Assembly (NCBI GenBank): GCA_963716925.1
Contig: CAVQUX010000024.1
Span: 124,001-188,000 of the forward strand
Reading direction: 5' to 3'
DNA: 64,000 nt
Source of the DNA: DAISKN01 sp963716925
GTDB lineage: Bacteria > Acidobacteriota > Vicinamibacteria > Marinacidobacterales > SMYC01
Shown here: positions 8,493 through 17,887 of the stretch, piece after piece
Position numbering within the stretch: the first letter of the stretch is position 1
Layout: every line of letters begins with the position of its first letter
Notes under the pieces: model-generated
What the model saw: only the letters and a program-made list of their open reading frames with translations
Database searches by the model: none
Told to the model about the DNA's origin: nothing
Translations under genes and position numbers: made by a program

Positions 8493-8837
8493 ATGAGCTC
8501 TTCCAAGAACGAAACTTTGGCGGAAAAAAAATGCATCCCCTGTCGAGGAGGCGTTCCTCCCCTTCGAGGAACCGAGGTGGCGAGACTTCTCGAGGAGCTA
8601 GGCTCCGGCTGGCAGGTCGTACGGGAGCACCACCTGGAGAAGGAGTTCTCTTTTCCCGATTTCCGGAGCGCGCTCGACTTCACGGTGCGGCTCGGAGAGG
8701 TCGCGGAAGTGGAGGGGCACCACCCCGACATTCATCTCGCGTGGGGCCGGGTGAAGCTACAGATCTGGACCCACAAGATAGACGGTCTCACCGAAAGCGA
8801 CTTCGTCCTGGCGGCGAAAGCCGACCGGCTCTACTGA
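8493..8837 (+). CDS. phhB: 4a-hydroxytetrahydrobiopterin dehydratase (PCD/DCoH)
   Basis: The 114-residue protein has the family core: GWQVVREHHLEKEFSFPDFR, then EVEGHHPDIHLAWGRVKLQI and THKIDGLTESDFVLAAKAD. The paired histidines and the terminal GLT-x-x-DF motif are those of pterin-4a-carbinolamine dehydratases, which recycle the pterin cofactor of aromatic amino acid hydroxylases; bacterial homologues may serve other pterin uses. No hydroxylase gene is nearby. The ATG at 8493 lies within the region divergent from lexA. A later ATG at 8531 is out of frame. The end overlaps the convergent DUF457 gene by seven bases. Confidence 0.9.
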   Translation: MSSSKNETLAEKKCIPCRGGVPPLRGTEVARLLEELGSGWQVVREHHLEKEFSFPDFRSALDFTVRLGEVAEVEGHHPDIHLAWGRVKLQIWTHKIDGLTESDFVLAAKADRLY

Positions 8838-9331
8838 GCTCCGAGCTCCGCGAGCCTTCCCGTTCGTGCCCAGGCCCGGAGTCGGGAGGACCGGAACAGC
8901 CCGTAGCGCCACACGAAAACGGCCAGGACGACCAGACCGACCACGTCGCTCACGACGTTATACGGGTTGAAGATCCCGTAGACCCAGTCTTCGAACGCCA
9001 GGTCCCGGTAGCCGAATCGGCCCGTGAACGGCCAGAGCGCGACCCAGGGCCGCATCCACATGCGGTCGCAGAGCTGGTGCAGCCACAAGGCCAGGGCGTA
9101 GACGCCGGGCTTTCGCGCCAGGACGAGGATCATCGTCAGCAGGAGGTTCACCGCGAGGGAATGGAACCACACCCGGCCGTTGTTGATGCTCTCTTTGAAG
9201 ACCCAGAGGCCGAGAGGCTTGTCGACGATGTCGGCGACGAGGGTGAAGAAAATGACCAAGCGCAGGTCCGCGCGCCGATCGAGAGCGTGACAGCTGACGG
9301 TGGCCGCGGCCACATGGCCGAATACCAGCAC
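8831..9331 (-). CDS. YdjM/DUF457-like membrane protein
   Basis: The 166-residue protein starts MLVFGHVAAATVSCHALDRR and has three or four hydrophobic segments (LVIFFTLVADIVDKPLGLWV, SLAVNLLLTMILVLARKPGV, VSDVVGLVVLAVFVWRYGLF). The His residues near the first segment and the HSLAVN and WLHQLCDR elements resemble YdjM/DUF457 membrane-bound putative metal-dependent hydrolases. It lies three bases downstream of gspB on the same strand, so it may be read with gspAB. Confidence 0.65.
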   Translation of the reverse strand: MLVFGHVAAATVSCHALDRRADLRLVIFFTLVADIVDKPLGLWVFKESINNGRVWFHSLAVNLLLTMILVLARKPGVYALALWLHQLCDRMWMRPWVALWPFTGRFGYRDLAFEDWVYGIFNPYNVVSDVVGLVVLAVFVWRYGLFRSSRLRAWARTGRLAELGAQ

Positions 9332-9334
9332 GGC

Positions 9335-9958
9335 TCAAAGAGTGAGCGTGAACCGCTCGCCCTCGAATTCCAGTTCCACCGACCGCTCCTCGATGCGAAT
9401 GACGAGGGCCCCCTCGATCAGGTCGCCTTCGAAAACCCGGCGGTCGCTGATGACTGCCACCGGCTTTCCATCAAGGATCGAAGTGCCCTGGAGCACGAGG
9501 TGTTTCGGCTCCGGGGAGGGCTGGGCCTCGACAGCGGCGACCGGGGCGGGTGCGTCGTCCTGAGAGGGATCCGGCGCGTCGATCTCGGGTGGGGCTGCAC
9601 TCTCCGCGAGCGGCTGCGGAGGCGGCACGGACTCCGGGACCTGCACCTCTTCGCTCGGGATGCTGGTTTCCCGGGTCGCGGATTCCTCGATGGGTGTGTG
9701 GACCAGGCCTTCGACCTCGGCCGCCTGAGGGGCCGGGGCAAATGCAGGCGCCGTCTCCTGGGGTGGATGCGGCTGCCTCAAGAGCAGCGCGGTGGCCGCC
9801 GCCGACACCACGGCGATCGCCGCCATTGCCACGAACTGGCGGCGGCGGTGGACCCTCTCCTTTCTCAGCTTCTCGATGGCGGCGACCGGCGGCACCACCT
9901 CGCCCGACTGGCGATTCTCCTGGTCGACTTTCCGCAGGGCGTCGAGGATGAAGCTCAT
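9335..9958 (-). CDS. gspB: GspB-like general secretion pathway protein
   Basis: The protein (207 residues) begins MSFILDALRKVDQENRQSGE, the typical GspB/ExeB N-terminus. A single transmembrane helix follows (FVAMAAIAVVSAAATALLL, about residues 43-61), then a long Pro/Ala/Glu-rich linker. The C-terminal domain (HLVLQGTSILDGKPVAVISD, VFEGDLIEG) is the PilP/GspC-like GspB domain. The ATG overlaps the gspA stop by four bases. GspA and GspB form a complex that helps place the type II secretin in the cell envelope. Confidence 0.85.
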   Translation of the reverse strand: MSFILDALRKVDQENRQSGEVVPPVAAIEKLRKERVHRRRQFVAMAAIAVVSAAATALLLRQPHPPQETAPAFAPAPQAAEVEGLVHTPIEESATRETSIPSEEVQVPESVPPPQPLAESAAPPEIDAPDPSQDDAPAPVAAVEAQPSPEPKHLVLQGTSILDGKPVAVISDRRVFEGDLIEGALVIRIEERSVELEFEGERFTLTL

Positions 9959-11580
9959 GGCTCGCGAAGCCGGGGCATCTGGTAGCCGCTCAAGCTGTAA
10001 AGGGCCATACGGGTCTTCTCCCCGACATCGCCGTCGGGCTGAAGATGCACCCGCTTCTGAAGCTTCTTGACCGCGTCCAGCAGCTCCGCCGGGGTCGGAG
10101 TCGCCTCGGGTGGCAGCATCCCCAGCGTCGCGAGTCGAGCCCCCGCCCAGGCGAGTCTGCGGGGAACGTCCGAGCCCTCGAGCTCGTCGAAATCCCGCCA
10201 GAGGATCCGGGCGCGACCGTTCCAGAATCGAGCCAGGACCTCCTTGGGAACGCGGAAGAAATCGCCGGGCGCGAAATAAACGACGGCGGAATCGGCGTCG
10301 AGGCCCGTGAGAGTGAGGAACAGGACGCTGTCCCGCGACGGGTGAGAGACCTCGAGCACCGCCGGGAGGTCGAACGCCTGGAGCTGGTCGAGAGTAGTCT
10401 CGAGCTCCGAGTACTGGAGCGACGCGCGCTCCGCGAGCGACGGCATCTCCTCGAGCGCGGAGATGGCGGCGAGCCCCCCTCCGAGACGGATCCCCCAGCG
10501 CTCGAGGAGCACGGCAGACGCCGCTTTCCGCGAGATCTCGGGCGAGAGCGTCAGGAGTCGGAGCTGGAAGTGCTCGTCCAGGGCCTCGGAGGCCGGAGCG
10601 ATTTCCGCGGCCTCTGCGGGTCCGCGCGCGAACCGAAGAGCCGCCGGAAGGCCCACGCCGCCGCGGGCAAGGTAGACCGCGCCGAGGCCGACGAGGGCGG
10701 CAAACGAAAGCCACGCGGCCCGCGCCCCGAACAGCCCGAGGCGAGCTCCTCTTCTCTCGGGTTGCGCCGCAGTCCCCAGCTCCTTCACCGCCCGGCGGAC
10801 GACGGAGCGGTCGATCTGGCTTCTCTCGAGGACGTATCCCGCGAGCAGCGCCCGGTCGCAGACCAGGTTGATGAGCCGCGGAATGCCTCCGGAGAACTTG
10901 TGGATGCGGAGCAGCCCCGCGGTGGTGAAGTCCACGCGCCCGATACCCCCGGCGACCGCGAGCCGGTGGCGGATGTACTGCGTCATCTCCCTGCGCCCGA
11001 GAGGATTCAGGTGGTAGCGCGCGGTGATGCGCTGCGCGAGCTGCCGCAGATCGCGCTGCGCGAGCATGTCGTTGAGCTCCGGCTGCCCGATGAGAACGAT
11101 CTGGATGAGCTTCTCGGTGGCGGTCTCCAGATTCGAGATCAGCCGGACCTGTTCGAGCACGTCCCGCGAGAGGTTCTGGGCCTCGTCGATCACCAAAACC
11201 GTGTTCTTGCCCTGCGCTCTCGCGCGGAGGAGGAACTCGTGGAGCTCGTCGATGAGCTCCTTGTCGGTCTTCTTGTCGTCGCGGTCGCAGGCGATCCCGA
11301 GGTCCCGGTTCACCGACCTGAGGAGCTCGGTGGTGCCGAGAGCGGGATAGAGGATGAAGGCGCTCAGCGTGCTCTCGTCGAGCCTCTCGAGGAAGTAGCG
11401 GCAGAGGGTGGTCTTCCCGGTTCCCACTTCGCCGGTGACCACGATGAATCCGCCCCGCTGCCGCAGTCCGAACTCGAGATGGGCGAAGGCCTCGTGGTGC
11501 TTGCCGGAGAGGTAGAGGAATTTCGGGTCCGGTGTGAGGTTGAACGGCTTCTCGCGAAACCCGTAGAACGCCTCGTACAT
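9955..11580 (-). CDS. gspA: GspA/ExeA-type AAA ATPase with C-terminal peptidoglycan-binding region
   Basis: The protein (541 residues) opens with MYEAFYGFREKPFNLTPDPK, the ExeA signature. Walker A is GEVGTGKTTL near residue 51 and Walker B is VLVIDEAQNLS. Sensor and arginine-finger regions (NDMLAQRDLRQLAQRITARY, FSGGIPRLINLVCDRALL) follow. A hydrophobic segment near residue 290 (AAWLSFAALVGLGAVYLARG) anchors it in the inner membrane. The C-terminal 60 residues (LLDAVKKLQKRVHLQPDGDV, GEKTRMALYSL) form a peptidoglycan-binding fold. It probably remodels or binds the cell wall to let the secretin assemble. No other gsp genes are in the window. Confidence 0.9.
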   Translation of the reverse strand: MYEAFYGFREKPFNLTPDPKFLYLSGKHHEAFAHLEFGLRQRGGFIVVTGEVGTGKTTLCRYFLERLDESTLSAFILYPALGTTELLRSVNRDLGIACDRDDKKTDKELIDELHEFLLRARAQGKNTVLVIDEAQNLSRDVLEQVRLISNLETATEKLIQIVLIGQPELNDMLAQRDLRQLAQRITARYHLNPLGRREMTQYIRHRLAVAGGIGRVDFTTAGLLRIHKFSGGIPRLINLVCDRALLAGYVLERSQIDRSVVRRAVKELGTAAQPERRGARLGLFGARAAWLSFAALVGLGAVYLARGGVGLPAALRFARGPAEAAEIAPASEALDEHFQLRLLTLSPEISRKAASAVLLERWGIRLGGGLAAISALEEMPSLAERASLQYSELETTLDQLQAFDLPAVLEVSHPSRDSVLFLTLTGLDADSAVVYFAPGDFFRVPKEVLARFWNGRARILWRDFDELEGSDVPRRLAWAGARLATLGMLPPEATPTPAELLDAVKKLQKRVHLQPDGDVGEKTRMALYSLSGYQMPRLREP

Positions 11581-11610
11581 GTACGTTGTCTTCAGATGTT
11601 TATCACGAAA

Positions 11611-12015
11611 CTACTTTGGTTTCCAGCAGCCGTCCGCCGCCGAGTTATCGCTCACGCGCATCATGAGCCCTGCGAGGTTCGCGAGCGAGAGCGAGACGCC
11701 GGGCACGACGAAATCGTCGAGCCGGCCACTCCCGAGGTGGAGGTCTCCCCTCTCGAGAGATACCCGATCGTCGAGCCGAACCTTCCCCTCATCGACCTGA
11801 TGGAAGAGAGTAACGAGCAGCGGAAGCTTGAACGTGCTGGCCATCGGATAGGCGACGTCGCCGCGAACGTCGACCCGAACGCCGGATTCCAGATGCTCGA
11901 TGGCGGCGCCCATCTCGCCGGTGGCCTTCTCGGCGGACTCCGCCACGGCGGCGCGGAGACGCTCGAGCACCCCTTCGCGAGCCGAAAACAGAAACGAAAG
12001 GGCGAGAGCCAGCAT
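11611..12015 (-). pseudogene. Truncated class A beta-lactamase-like gene
   Basis: The frame encodes 134 residues with a possible signal segment (MLALALSFLFSAREG), the SxxK motif in MASTFKLPLL and the SDN motif in VSDNSAADG. It then ends abruptly (GCWKPK). Class A enzymes are about 290 residues, so the omega-loop glutamate and KTG motif are missing. GspA starts only 30 bases downstream on the same strand, so no C-terminal half is present. It is probably a deletion remnant or the product of a local sequence error. It should not be read as an active resistance enzyme. Confidence 0.65.
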
Positions 12016-12038
12016 CGGTTGTTGTTAGAGTAGCATCG

Positions 12039-12864
12039 ATGAGACTCCTGATCTGGGCGCTCCTCGTCGTCGCCGCCTGCGGCGTTCCCGCGCCCGAGCC
12101 CATCGAGGGCGATCTCGCGTCGGTCCTCGAGCGCGGAATCCGCGACGGATCCGCCGAGTTCGACCATGGCGCCTGGGACGAGATCCTCTCGAAGTACGCC
12201 CTCGAGAACGGCCGTCGGTTCGACTACGCGGGTCTCAAGAAGGAAGAGGGTCTTCTCGCGGCCTATCTCGATTCCCTCGCGGACGCCGATCTCGAGACTC
12301 TTCGCGGCCCGGAGCTCGAGGCGCTCTTCATCAACGCGTACAACGCCTATACCGTACGGACAGTTCTCGATCGGGTCTCTCAGAACGGGAGCTTCGAGAT
12401 CGAGAGCATCCGCGACATCGAGGAGGTCTTCACCCGGGAAGCCCACGTGGTGGGAGGATTCCGCCTGAGCCTCGACAACATCGAGCACAACGTCTTGAGG
12501 CCGATTTTCCGGGACCCGAGGCTCCACTTCGCCGTCAACTGCGCCTCGATCTCCTGCCCGCCTCTTCCCACGGACGCCTTCGAGGGAGATCGGCTCGACG
12601 AACAGCTCGAGGCGGCAGCGGCGCACGCGCTAAGCGACCCGCATGTACGTTTCCGTCGAGGAAAACGCGCTTTGGCTCACCAAGATCCTCGAGTGGTACG
12701 GCGCGGATTTCGTGAATCCGGAATACCGCGGATCCGAGAGGAGTCTTCCGGCATTCGTCTCCAGGTACGCGAATGAGGAGGTCCGCCGCTTTCTCGAAGA
12801 GCGAAAGAACGACGTCGCAGTCCGCTTTCGGGACTACGACTGGAGGCTGAACAGGCCGGAGTAG
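12039..12864 (+). CDS. DUF547 lipoprotein, interrupted by one frameshift
   Basis: The first part (12039 to about 12645) starts with a lipoprotein signal (MRLLIWALLVVAACGVPAPE, lipobox VAAC). It has DUF547 motifs: ALFINAYNAYTVRTVLDR, RLSLDNIEHNVLRPIFRDPR and FAVNCASISCPPLP. The family C-terminus (VSVEENALWLTKILEWYGAD) continues in the next frame from about 12643 to 12864. A one-base shift at about 12643-12655 separates them; the unshifted frame runs out at 12776. Without the shift the product would be about 275 residues. It was probably an intact envelope lipoprotein. DUF547 function is not settled. Confidence 0.75.
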
Positions 12865-12865
12865 C

Positions 12866-14500
12866 CTACTTCACTTTTTCGCCGCGACCGAGGAGATCCG
12901 CCCGCTCGGAAAGCCCTGGGTCGTTCACGTTGTAATCCTTCGCGAGCTTCGCGTGCTCCACCAGAATCTTGACCAGAGCCTCGTCCTCCGGAGTACAGGG
13001 ACAGCCCTTGGCGATCTGGCCGAACGCCGACCAGGCGAGCCCCCAGTGCGCGAGCCCGAAATTGGGATAGGCCTCGACCGCTTTCTGGAAATAGCCGGCG
13101 GCGTCCTTGAATTGCTGCTTGTCCTTGAGAGTGACACCGTAGTACGCCCAGCCCAGGGCGTTCTCGTAGCCCGGGAGAGACGTGGCTTTCGCCAGAGTCT
13201 CGCGCGCCTTGTCGGGTTGCTGTCCTTCGTAATATCCGACCCCGAGCTCGGTCAGGAAATCTGCGTTGTCCCCATCGAGCGAGACCGCCTTCTCGAGCTC
13301 GACGAGTGCTGGTGCCACCTGCTTCTGGAGACGGAGGAGCCTCCCCTTCTTGTAGTGCGCCGCGGCGAGCGAATCGTCGAGCTCCACCGCCTTCGAGAAC
13401 TCCGCGAGAGCCTTGTCCGGCTGCTGGGAAGCTTCGAGAGACAATCCGAGATAGTGATGGACCCAGGCGTTGTCGGGCATCGTCTGGACGGCCTTCTCCA
13501 TCAGCGTCCCGAGCTCCGAAAGCTTCCCCTGCTTGACCAAGATCCCGCCCAGGGCGACGATCGGCCCGCTCAGAGTCGGATTCAGATCGACGGCCTTCTG
13601 GTAATAGTTGGCGGCCATCCCCAGATTCCCCTGCGCCTCGTAGACCTCGGCGAAGGCCAGGTTCGCGTCGGGATCGTTCGCGTTGACGGTGATCGCCATC
13701 GCCAGGTCCGAGTAGGCGGCTTCGCGATTGCCGAGGGCGTTGTTCGCCTTGCCCCGGATGCCGAAAGCGCGCGTGAGCTGGCTGTTGAGCTCGAGGGCCT
13801 TCGTCGACTCGGCGACGGCGCCCTGATAGTCCTTCTTTCCGAGGAGGATGTCCGCGAGACCGGCATGGGCCTCGGCCACGTTCCCGTCGAGCTCGATGGC
13901 CTTGCGGAACGCCGGCTCGGCTTCCGCGGGTTTCCCATCCGCGAGGGCCGCCTCGCCGATCGTCGTATGCACCAGAGCGCTCGTGGGCGCGAGCGCGAGC
14001 GCCTTCTGGGCGACCTGGCCGGCTTCGGCGATGGCGCCGGTCTTCGCGAGCCCGGTGGCGAAGGCGACCAGCACGTCGGCGCTCGACGGGTTCAGCTCGG
14101 CCGCCTTTCTCCCCACTTCGACGACCTTGGGGTAGTTCGGCTCTTTCGAATAGGCGATGGTCATCCCCTCGTAGCACTCGGCCTGCTCCGCCGGGTCCGT
14201 GACCGAGGACACCGCCTTGGCGTAGGCTGTCCCGGCGTTGGTCCAGTCGTTGAGCTGCCGGTAGATCCGCGCGAGCTTCAATTGGATGTCCCCGCGATCG
14301 GGGAAGTTGGTGACGATCGTAAGGTAGTAGCCGCCTGCCTTCTGCAGGTTGCCGTCCTTGATCTCCTTGTCCGCGGCGTCGAGGTATTTCTTGACGTCCT
14401 TCTCCGAGATCTTGACGTCCTGGCCGGCGGAAGCGACCGCGCCAAAGAGCGCAATCGCCGTGAAGGCAGCGAGCATCCGTACGGTCGTTGGTTTCCTCAT
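12866..14500 (-). CDS. Exported tetratricopeptide-repeat protein
   Basis: The ATG at 14500 follows GGAGGGA and begins a signal peptide (MRKPTTVRMLAAFTAIALFG, cut near ASA-GQ). The remaining roughly 520 residues are consecutive 34-residue TPR units, e.g. GGYYLTIVTNFPDRGDIQLK, AEPAFRKAIELDGNVAEAHA, AANYYQKAVDLNPTLSGPIV and LAEFSKAVELDDSLAAAHYK. A short tail with two cysteines (KGCPCTPEDEA) follows. It is a scaffold-type protein of the periplasm or outer membrane with unknown partners. Its 3' end lies one base from the end of the convergent DUF547 gene. Confidence 0.85.
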   Translation of the reverse strand: MRKPTTVRMLAAFTAIALFGAVASAGQDVKISEKDVKKYLDAADKEIKDGNLQKAGGYYLTIVTNFPDRGDIQLKLARIYRQLNDWTNAGTAYAKAVSSVTDPAEQAECYEGMTIAYSKEPNYPKVVEVGRKAAELNPSSADVLVAFATGLAKTGAIAEAGQVAQKALALAPTSALVHTTIGEAALADGKPAEAEPAFRKAIELDGNVAEAHAGLADILLGKKDYQGAVAESTKALELNSQLTRAFGIRGKANNALGNREAAYSDLAMAITVNANDPDANLAFAEVYEAQGNLGMAANYYQKAVDLNPTLSGPIVALGGILVKQGKLSELGTLMEKAVQTMPDNAWVHHYLGLSLEASQQPDKALAEFSKAVELDDSLAAAHYKKGRLLRLQKQVAPALVELEKAVSLDGDNADFLTELGVGYYEGQQPDKARETLAKATSLPGYENALGWAYYGVTLKDKQQFKDAAGYFQKAVEAYPNFGLAHWGLAWSAFGQIAKGCPCTPEDEALVKILVEHAKLAKDYNVNDPGLSERADLLGRGEKVK

Positions 14501-14577
14501 GACATCCCTCCTCGAGCTGACCCGCGGCGCGAATCCTATCATTCCCGTGGAATCGAGGCTAATATTCGGAGGTCGAC

Positions 14578-17500
14578 ATGCCGGGGCATCGCATCGTGGT
14601 CGCACCGCGGGCGGCCTCTCGAAGAGAAGAGGCGCGGCGGTGGCTCGCGGAGGTCGAAGGCTCGGGCTCGGTACTTCTCGTTTCGACCGCTCTCGAGGCC
14701 GCGGATCACTTCCTCCGGGAGCTCGCTTCCGAACGCGGCTCGCTCTTCGGCTTCCGGCGCGCGACCCTCGACTCGCTCGCCTATCGCCTCGCGCTTCCCG
14801 CGCTCGCCCGCGAAGGCATGACGACGGCGAGCCGGTTGGCGCAGGAGGCCGTCACCGCGCGCCTCCTCCACGTGATCGCGGGCGAAAAGCGGCTCGGCCC
14901 TCTCGCCGAGGTCGCCTCCGGTCCCGGACTCGTCCGCGCCCTCACCTCGACGCTCCACGAGTGCCGCCTCCACCAGGTGAGCCCGGAGAAGCTCTCGAAG
15001 CTCGGCGATCTCGGGGAGACCCTCGGCCTCCTCCTCTCGCGCTACGAGGAGATGGCACGCGACCAGGGGGTCGCCGATCGCGCTCTGACGTTTTCACTCG
15101 CCCGGGAAGGCGCCGGGAACGTCGACGGCCCGGTTCTGTTCCTCGACATTCCCCTCGAGAACCCGCTCGAAGCCGCCCTGGTCGAAGCCATCGCCCGGAG
15201 GCCGAACGCGGCCCCCGTCCTCGCGACGGCCGTCGATGCGGACGAGGCCACGCTCGCGCGCCTGAGGCGGGCTCTCGGATGTGAGCCCGAAGCACCTTTC
15301 CGGGCGAGCGACGGCGCGAGCTCCGGAGTCCGCCCTCGTCGATCTCCAGCGCCACCTCTTCGGCGAGAGCGCACCCACTCGCCGCGACCGGCCCGAGGAC
15401 GTGGTCGTGCTCTCGGCTCCCGGCGAAGCGCAGGAAGCGGCGGAGCTGGCCCGCGCCATCCAGCGGGAGACCGAGCACGGGCTCGCGTTCGATCGGGTGG
15501 CGGTCCTGCTCCGATCGCCGGAGGTCTATACCCCGCTCCTCGAGGACGCGTTCGATCGCGCGGGGATCCCCGCGTACTTCGAGAACGGAACCAAGAGACC
15601 CGACCCCGCCGGTCGAGCGTTTCTCGCTCTTCTGGACTGCGCCGCCGAGGAGCTCTCGGCGAGCCGTTTCGCAGAGTACCTTTCGCTGTCCCAGATCCCG
15701 AAGCTCGACGCCCTGGGGGCGCCCATCGTCGCGCCTTCGGAGGAAGAGGAAGAGCTCCTCTGGGTCCCGCCGCGGCATTCGCTCGCTCCCGAGCCCGCCC
15801 GGGAGCCCCTCCAGCTGGACCTCTTCGCCGAGCCGCCCCCGACGGTGGAAGCGCCCGAGAACGAGCCCGTGCTCTCCGGAACTCTTCGGGCGCCCTGGCG
15901 CTGGGAAAAGCTTCTCGTGGACGCCGCCGTCATCGGTGGGCGCGACCGCTGGGAAAGACGGCTTTCGGGACTCGGCCGCGAGCTCGAAGTGCAGCTTCTC
16001 GAGATCGAAGACCAGGAAGGCGTCGAAGCCGAGCGCCTCCGGCGCGAGCGCAGCGATCTCCTTCACTTGAGAAACTTCGCCCTCCCGTTGATCGAGACGC
16101 TGGACGCGAGCCCCGGCGCCGACAGCTGGGGGAGCTGGCTCGACTGGCTCGAACGGCTCGCAGTCTCCTCGCTCATGAGCCCGGAGGGCGTGCTCTCGCT
16201 CCTGAAGGAGCTTCGCCCCATGGCCTCGATCGGGCCGGTGTCGCTTCTCGAGGTGCGCGAGGTCCTGTCGGAGCGCCTCACCCTCCTTCCCCAGAGACCC
16301 TCGGGAGATCGCTACGGAAAGGTCTGGGTCGCTCCCATCGAGGCGGCGCGGGGCATGAGCTTCGAGATGGTGCTCGTGCCCGGCCTGGCCGAGAGGATGT
16401 TCCCCCGGAAGATCATCGAGGATCCGCTTCTGCTCGACTCCTTTCGTCTTCGCCTCGACGCCGGACTCCCCCTCCAGAAGGATCGGATCGCCAAGGAGCG
16501 ACTCCTGCTGAGGCTCGCGATCGGCGCCGCGTCCGGGAAGATCGTCTTCAGTTACCCTTCCGTCGACCTCGCCAAGGGACGCGCCAAAGTTCCTTCGTTC
16601 TACCTTCTGGAAGTGGCGCGGGCGAGCCAGGGAGAGCTTCCCGACTTCGAGACCCTCGCCCGCGAGGCCGCGAGCTCTTCGGGGGCCCGGCTCGGCTGGC
16701 CCGCTCCGCGCGATCGCAGCCAGGCCATCGACGCCGCCGAGTTCGACCTCGCGTTTCTCTCGGACTCGCTCCGCCGCGATCGGAAGGAGAGAGACGTCGT
16801 CGGAAGCGGGCGCTATCTGGTCGAGGTGAATCCCGCGCTCGCGCGCTCCCTCCGCGCCCGATACCAGCGCGGGAAGTCCGGGCACTTTACGACCGCGGAC
16901 GGTTTTCTCGAGGCGTCGAAGGCGGCGAAGGAGATCCTCGCGCAGCACCGGCTCGAAGCACGCGCCTACTCCGTCACCGCCCTCGAGAAGTACGCCGCCT
17001 GCCCGTACCGGTTCTATCTCAACGCCATCCTCCGCATCCGCCCGCGGGAGACGGTGGAAGCGGTGACCCACCTCGACCCGCTCACCAAGGGAAGCATCCT
17101 GCACGCGGCGCAGTTCGAGATCTCGAAACGCCTCGGCGAGGCCGGCCTCCTTCCCGCCACCGCCGAGAACCTCGGCGAGGTCCTGCAGCTCTTCGAGGTG
17201 GTGTTCGACGAGGTCCAGCGGCATTTCGAGGAAGATCTCGCGCCCGCCATCGACCGCATCTGGAAAGACGAGCTCGAGCGCATCCGCTTCGACCTCCGGG
17301 GCTGGCTGAGGAGGGAAGCCGCCCGCGGAGACGGCTTCGTCCCCTACCGGCGGGAGTTCACGTTCGGCATGAGGCCCACGGGGCCGGCGGATCCCGCGAG
17401 CACCCTCGAGGTCGCCGTGCTGAAGAACGGCCTGAGGCTCCGGGGGGCCATCGACCTCGTCGAGAAGCGCGCGGCCGACGGCAAGGTGCGCATCACCGAC

Positions 17501-17887
17501 CACAAGAGCGGGAAGGCGTGGATGCCCCAGGGCGCCGTCGTGAACGGAGGCGAGAACCTGCAGCCGATTCTCTACACCCTCGCCTACGAGGCGCTCACCC
17601 GGGAAGAGGTCGAATCCGCCCGCCTGTACTACGTCACCCAGCGAGCGGGCTACGCGGAGCGCGTGGTGCGCGCCGACGAGGAAGCGCTCCAGGTGGTGGC
17701 CGAGTTCCAGAGGCGCCTCGACGAGGTGATCGAGGAGGGATTCTTTCCCGCCTCGCCCCTGGAAAAGCCGGGCTGCGAATGGTGCGACTATCTCGCGATC
17801 TGCGGCCCGAGGATGCAGATCGACGCCAGGAGAAAGCAGGGAGACCCGCGGCTTTCCCCTCTCAACTGGCTCCGGAGCCTGACGTGA
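14578..17887 (+). CDS. addB: AddB-like helicase-nuclease subunit, one frameshift near 15.3 kb
   Basis: The first part (GGAGG before ATG 14578, ending about 15330) encodes an AddB/RexB-like N-terminus (MPGHRIVVAPRAASRREEAR, LFGFRRATLDSLAYRL). The rest continues in the next frame from about 15320 (ESALVDLQRHLFGES) to 17887. It includes helicase-like stretches (VWVAPIEAARGMSFEMVLVP) and a C-terminal PD-(D/E)xK nuclease (VRITDHKSGKAWMPQ). Four cysteines (YAACPYRFYLNA and CEWCDYLAICGP) fit the iron-sulfur cluster of AddB. A one-base shift at about 15300-15335 splits the frames. The stop overlaps the addA-like start (GTGA). The pair would process double-strand DNA ends for RecA repair. A QLDLF pentapeptide lies at 15812-15826. 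Confidence 0.8.
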
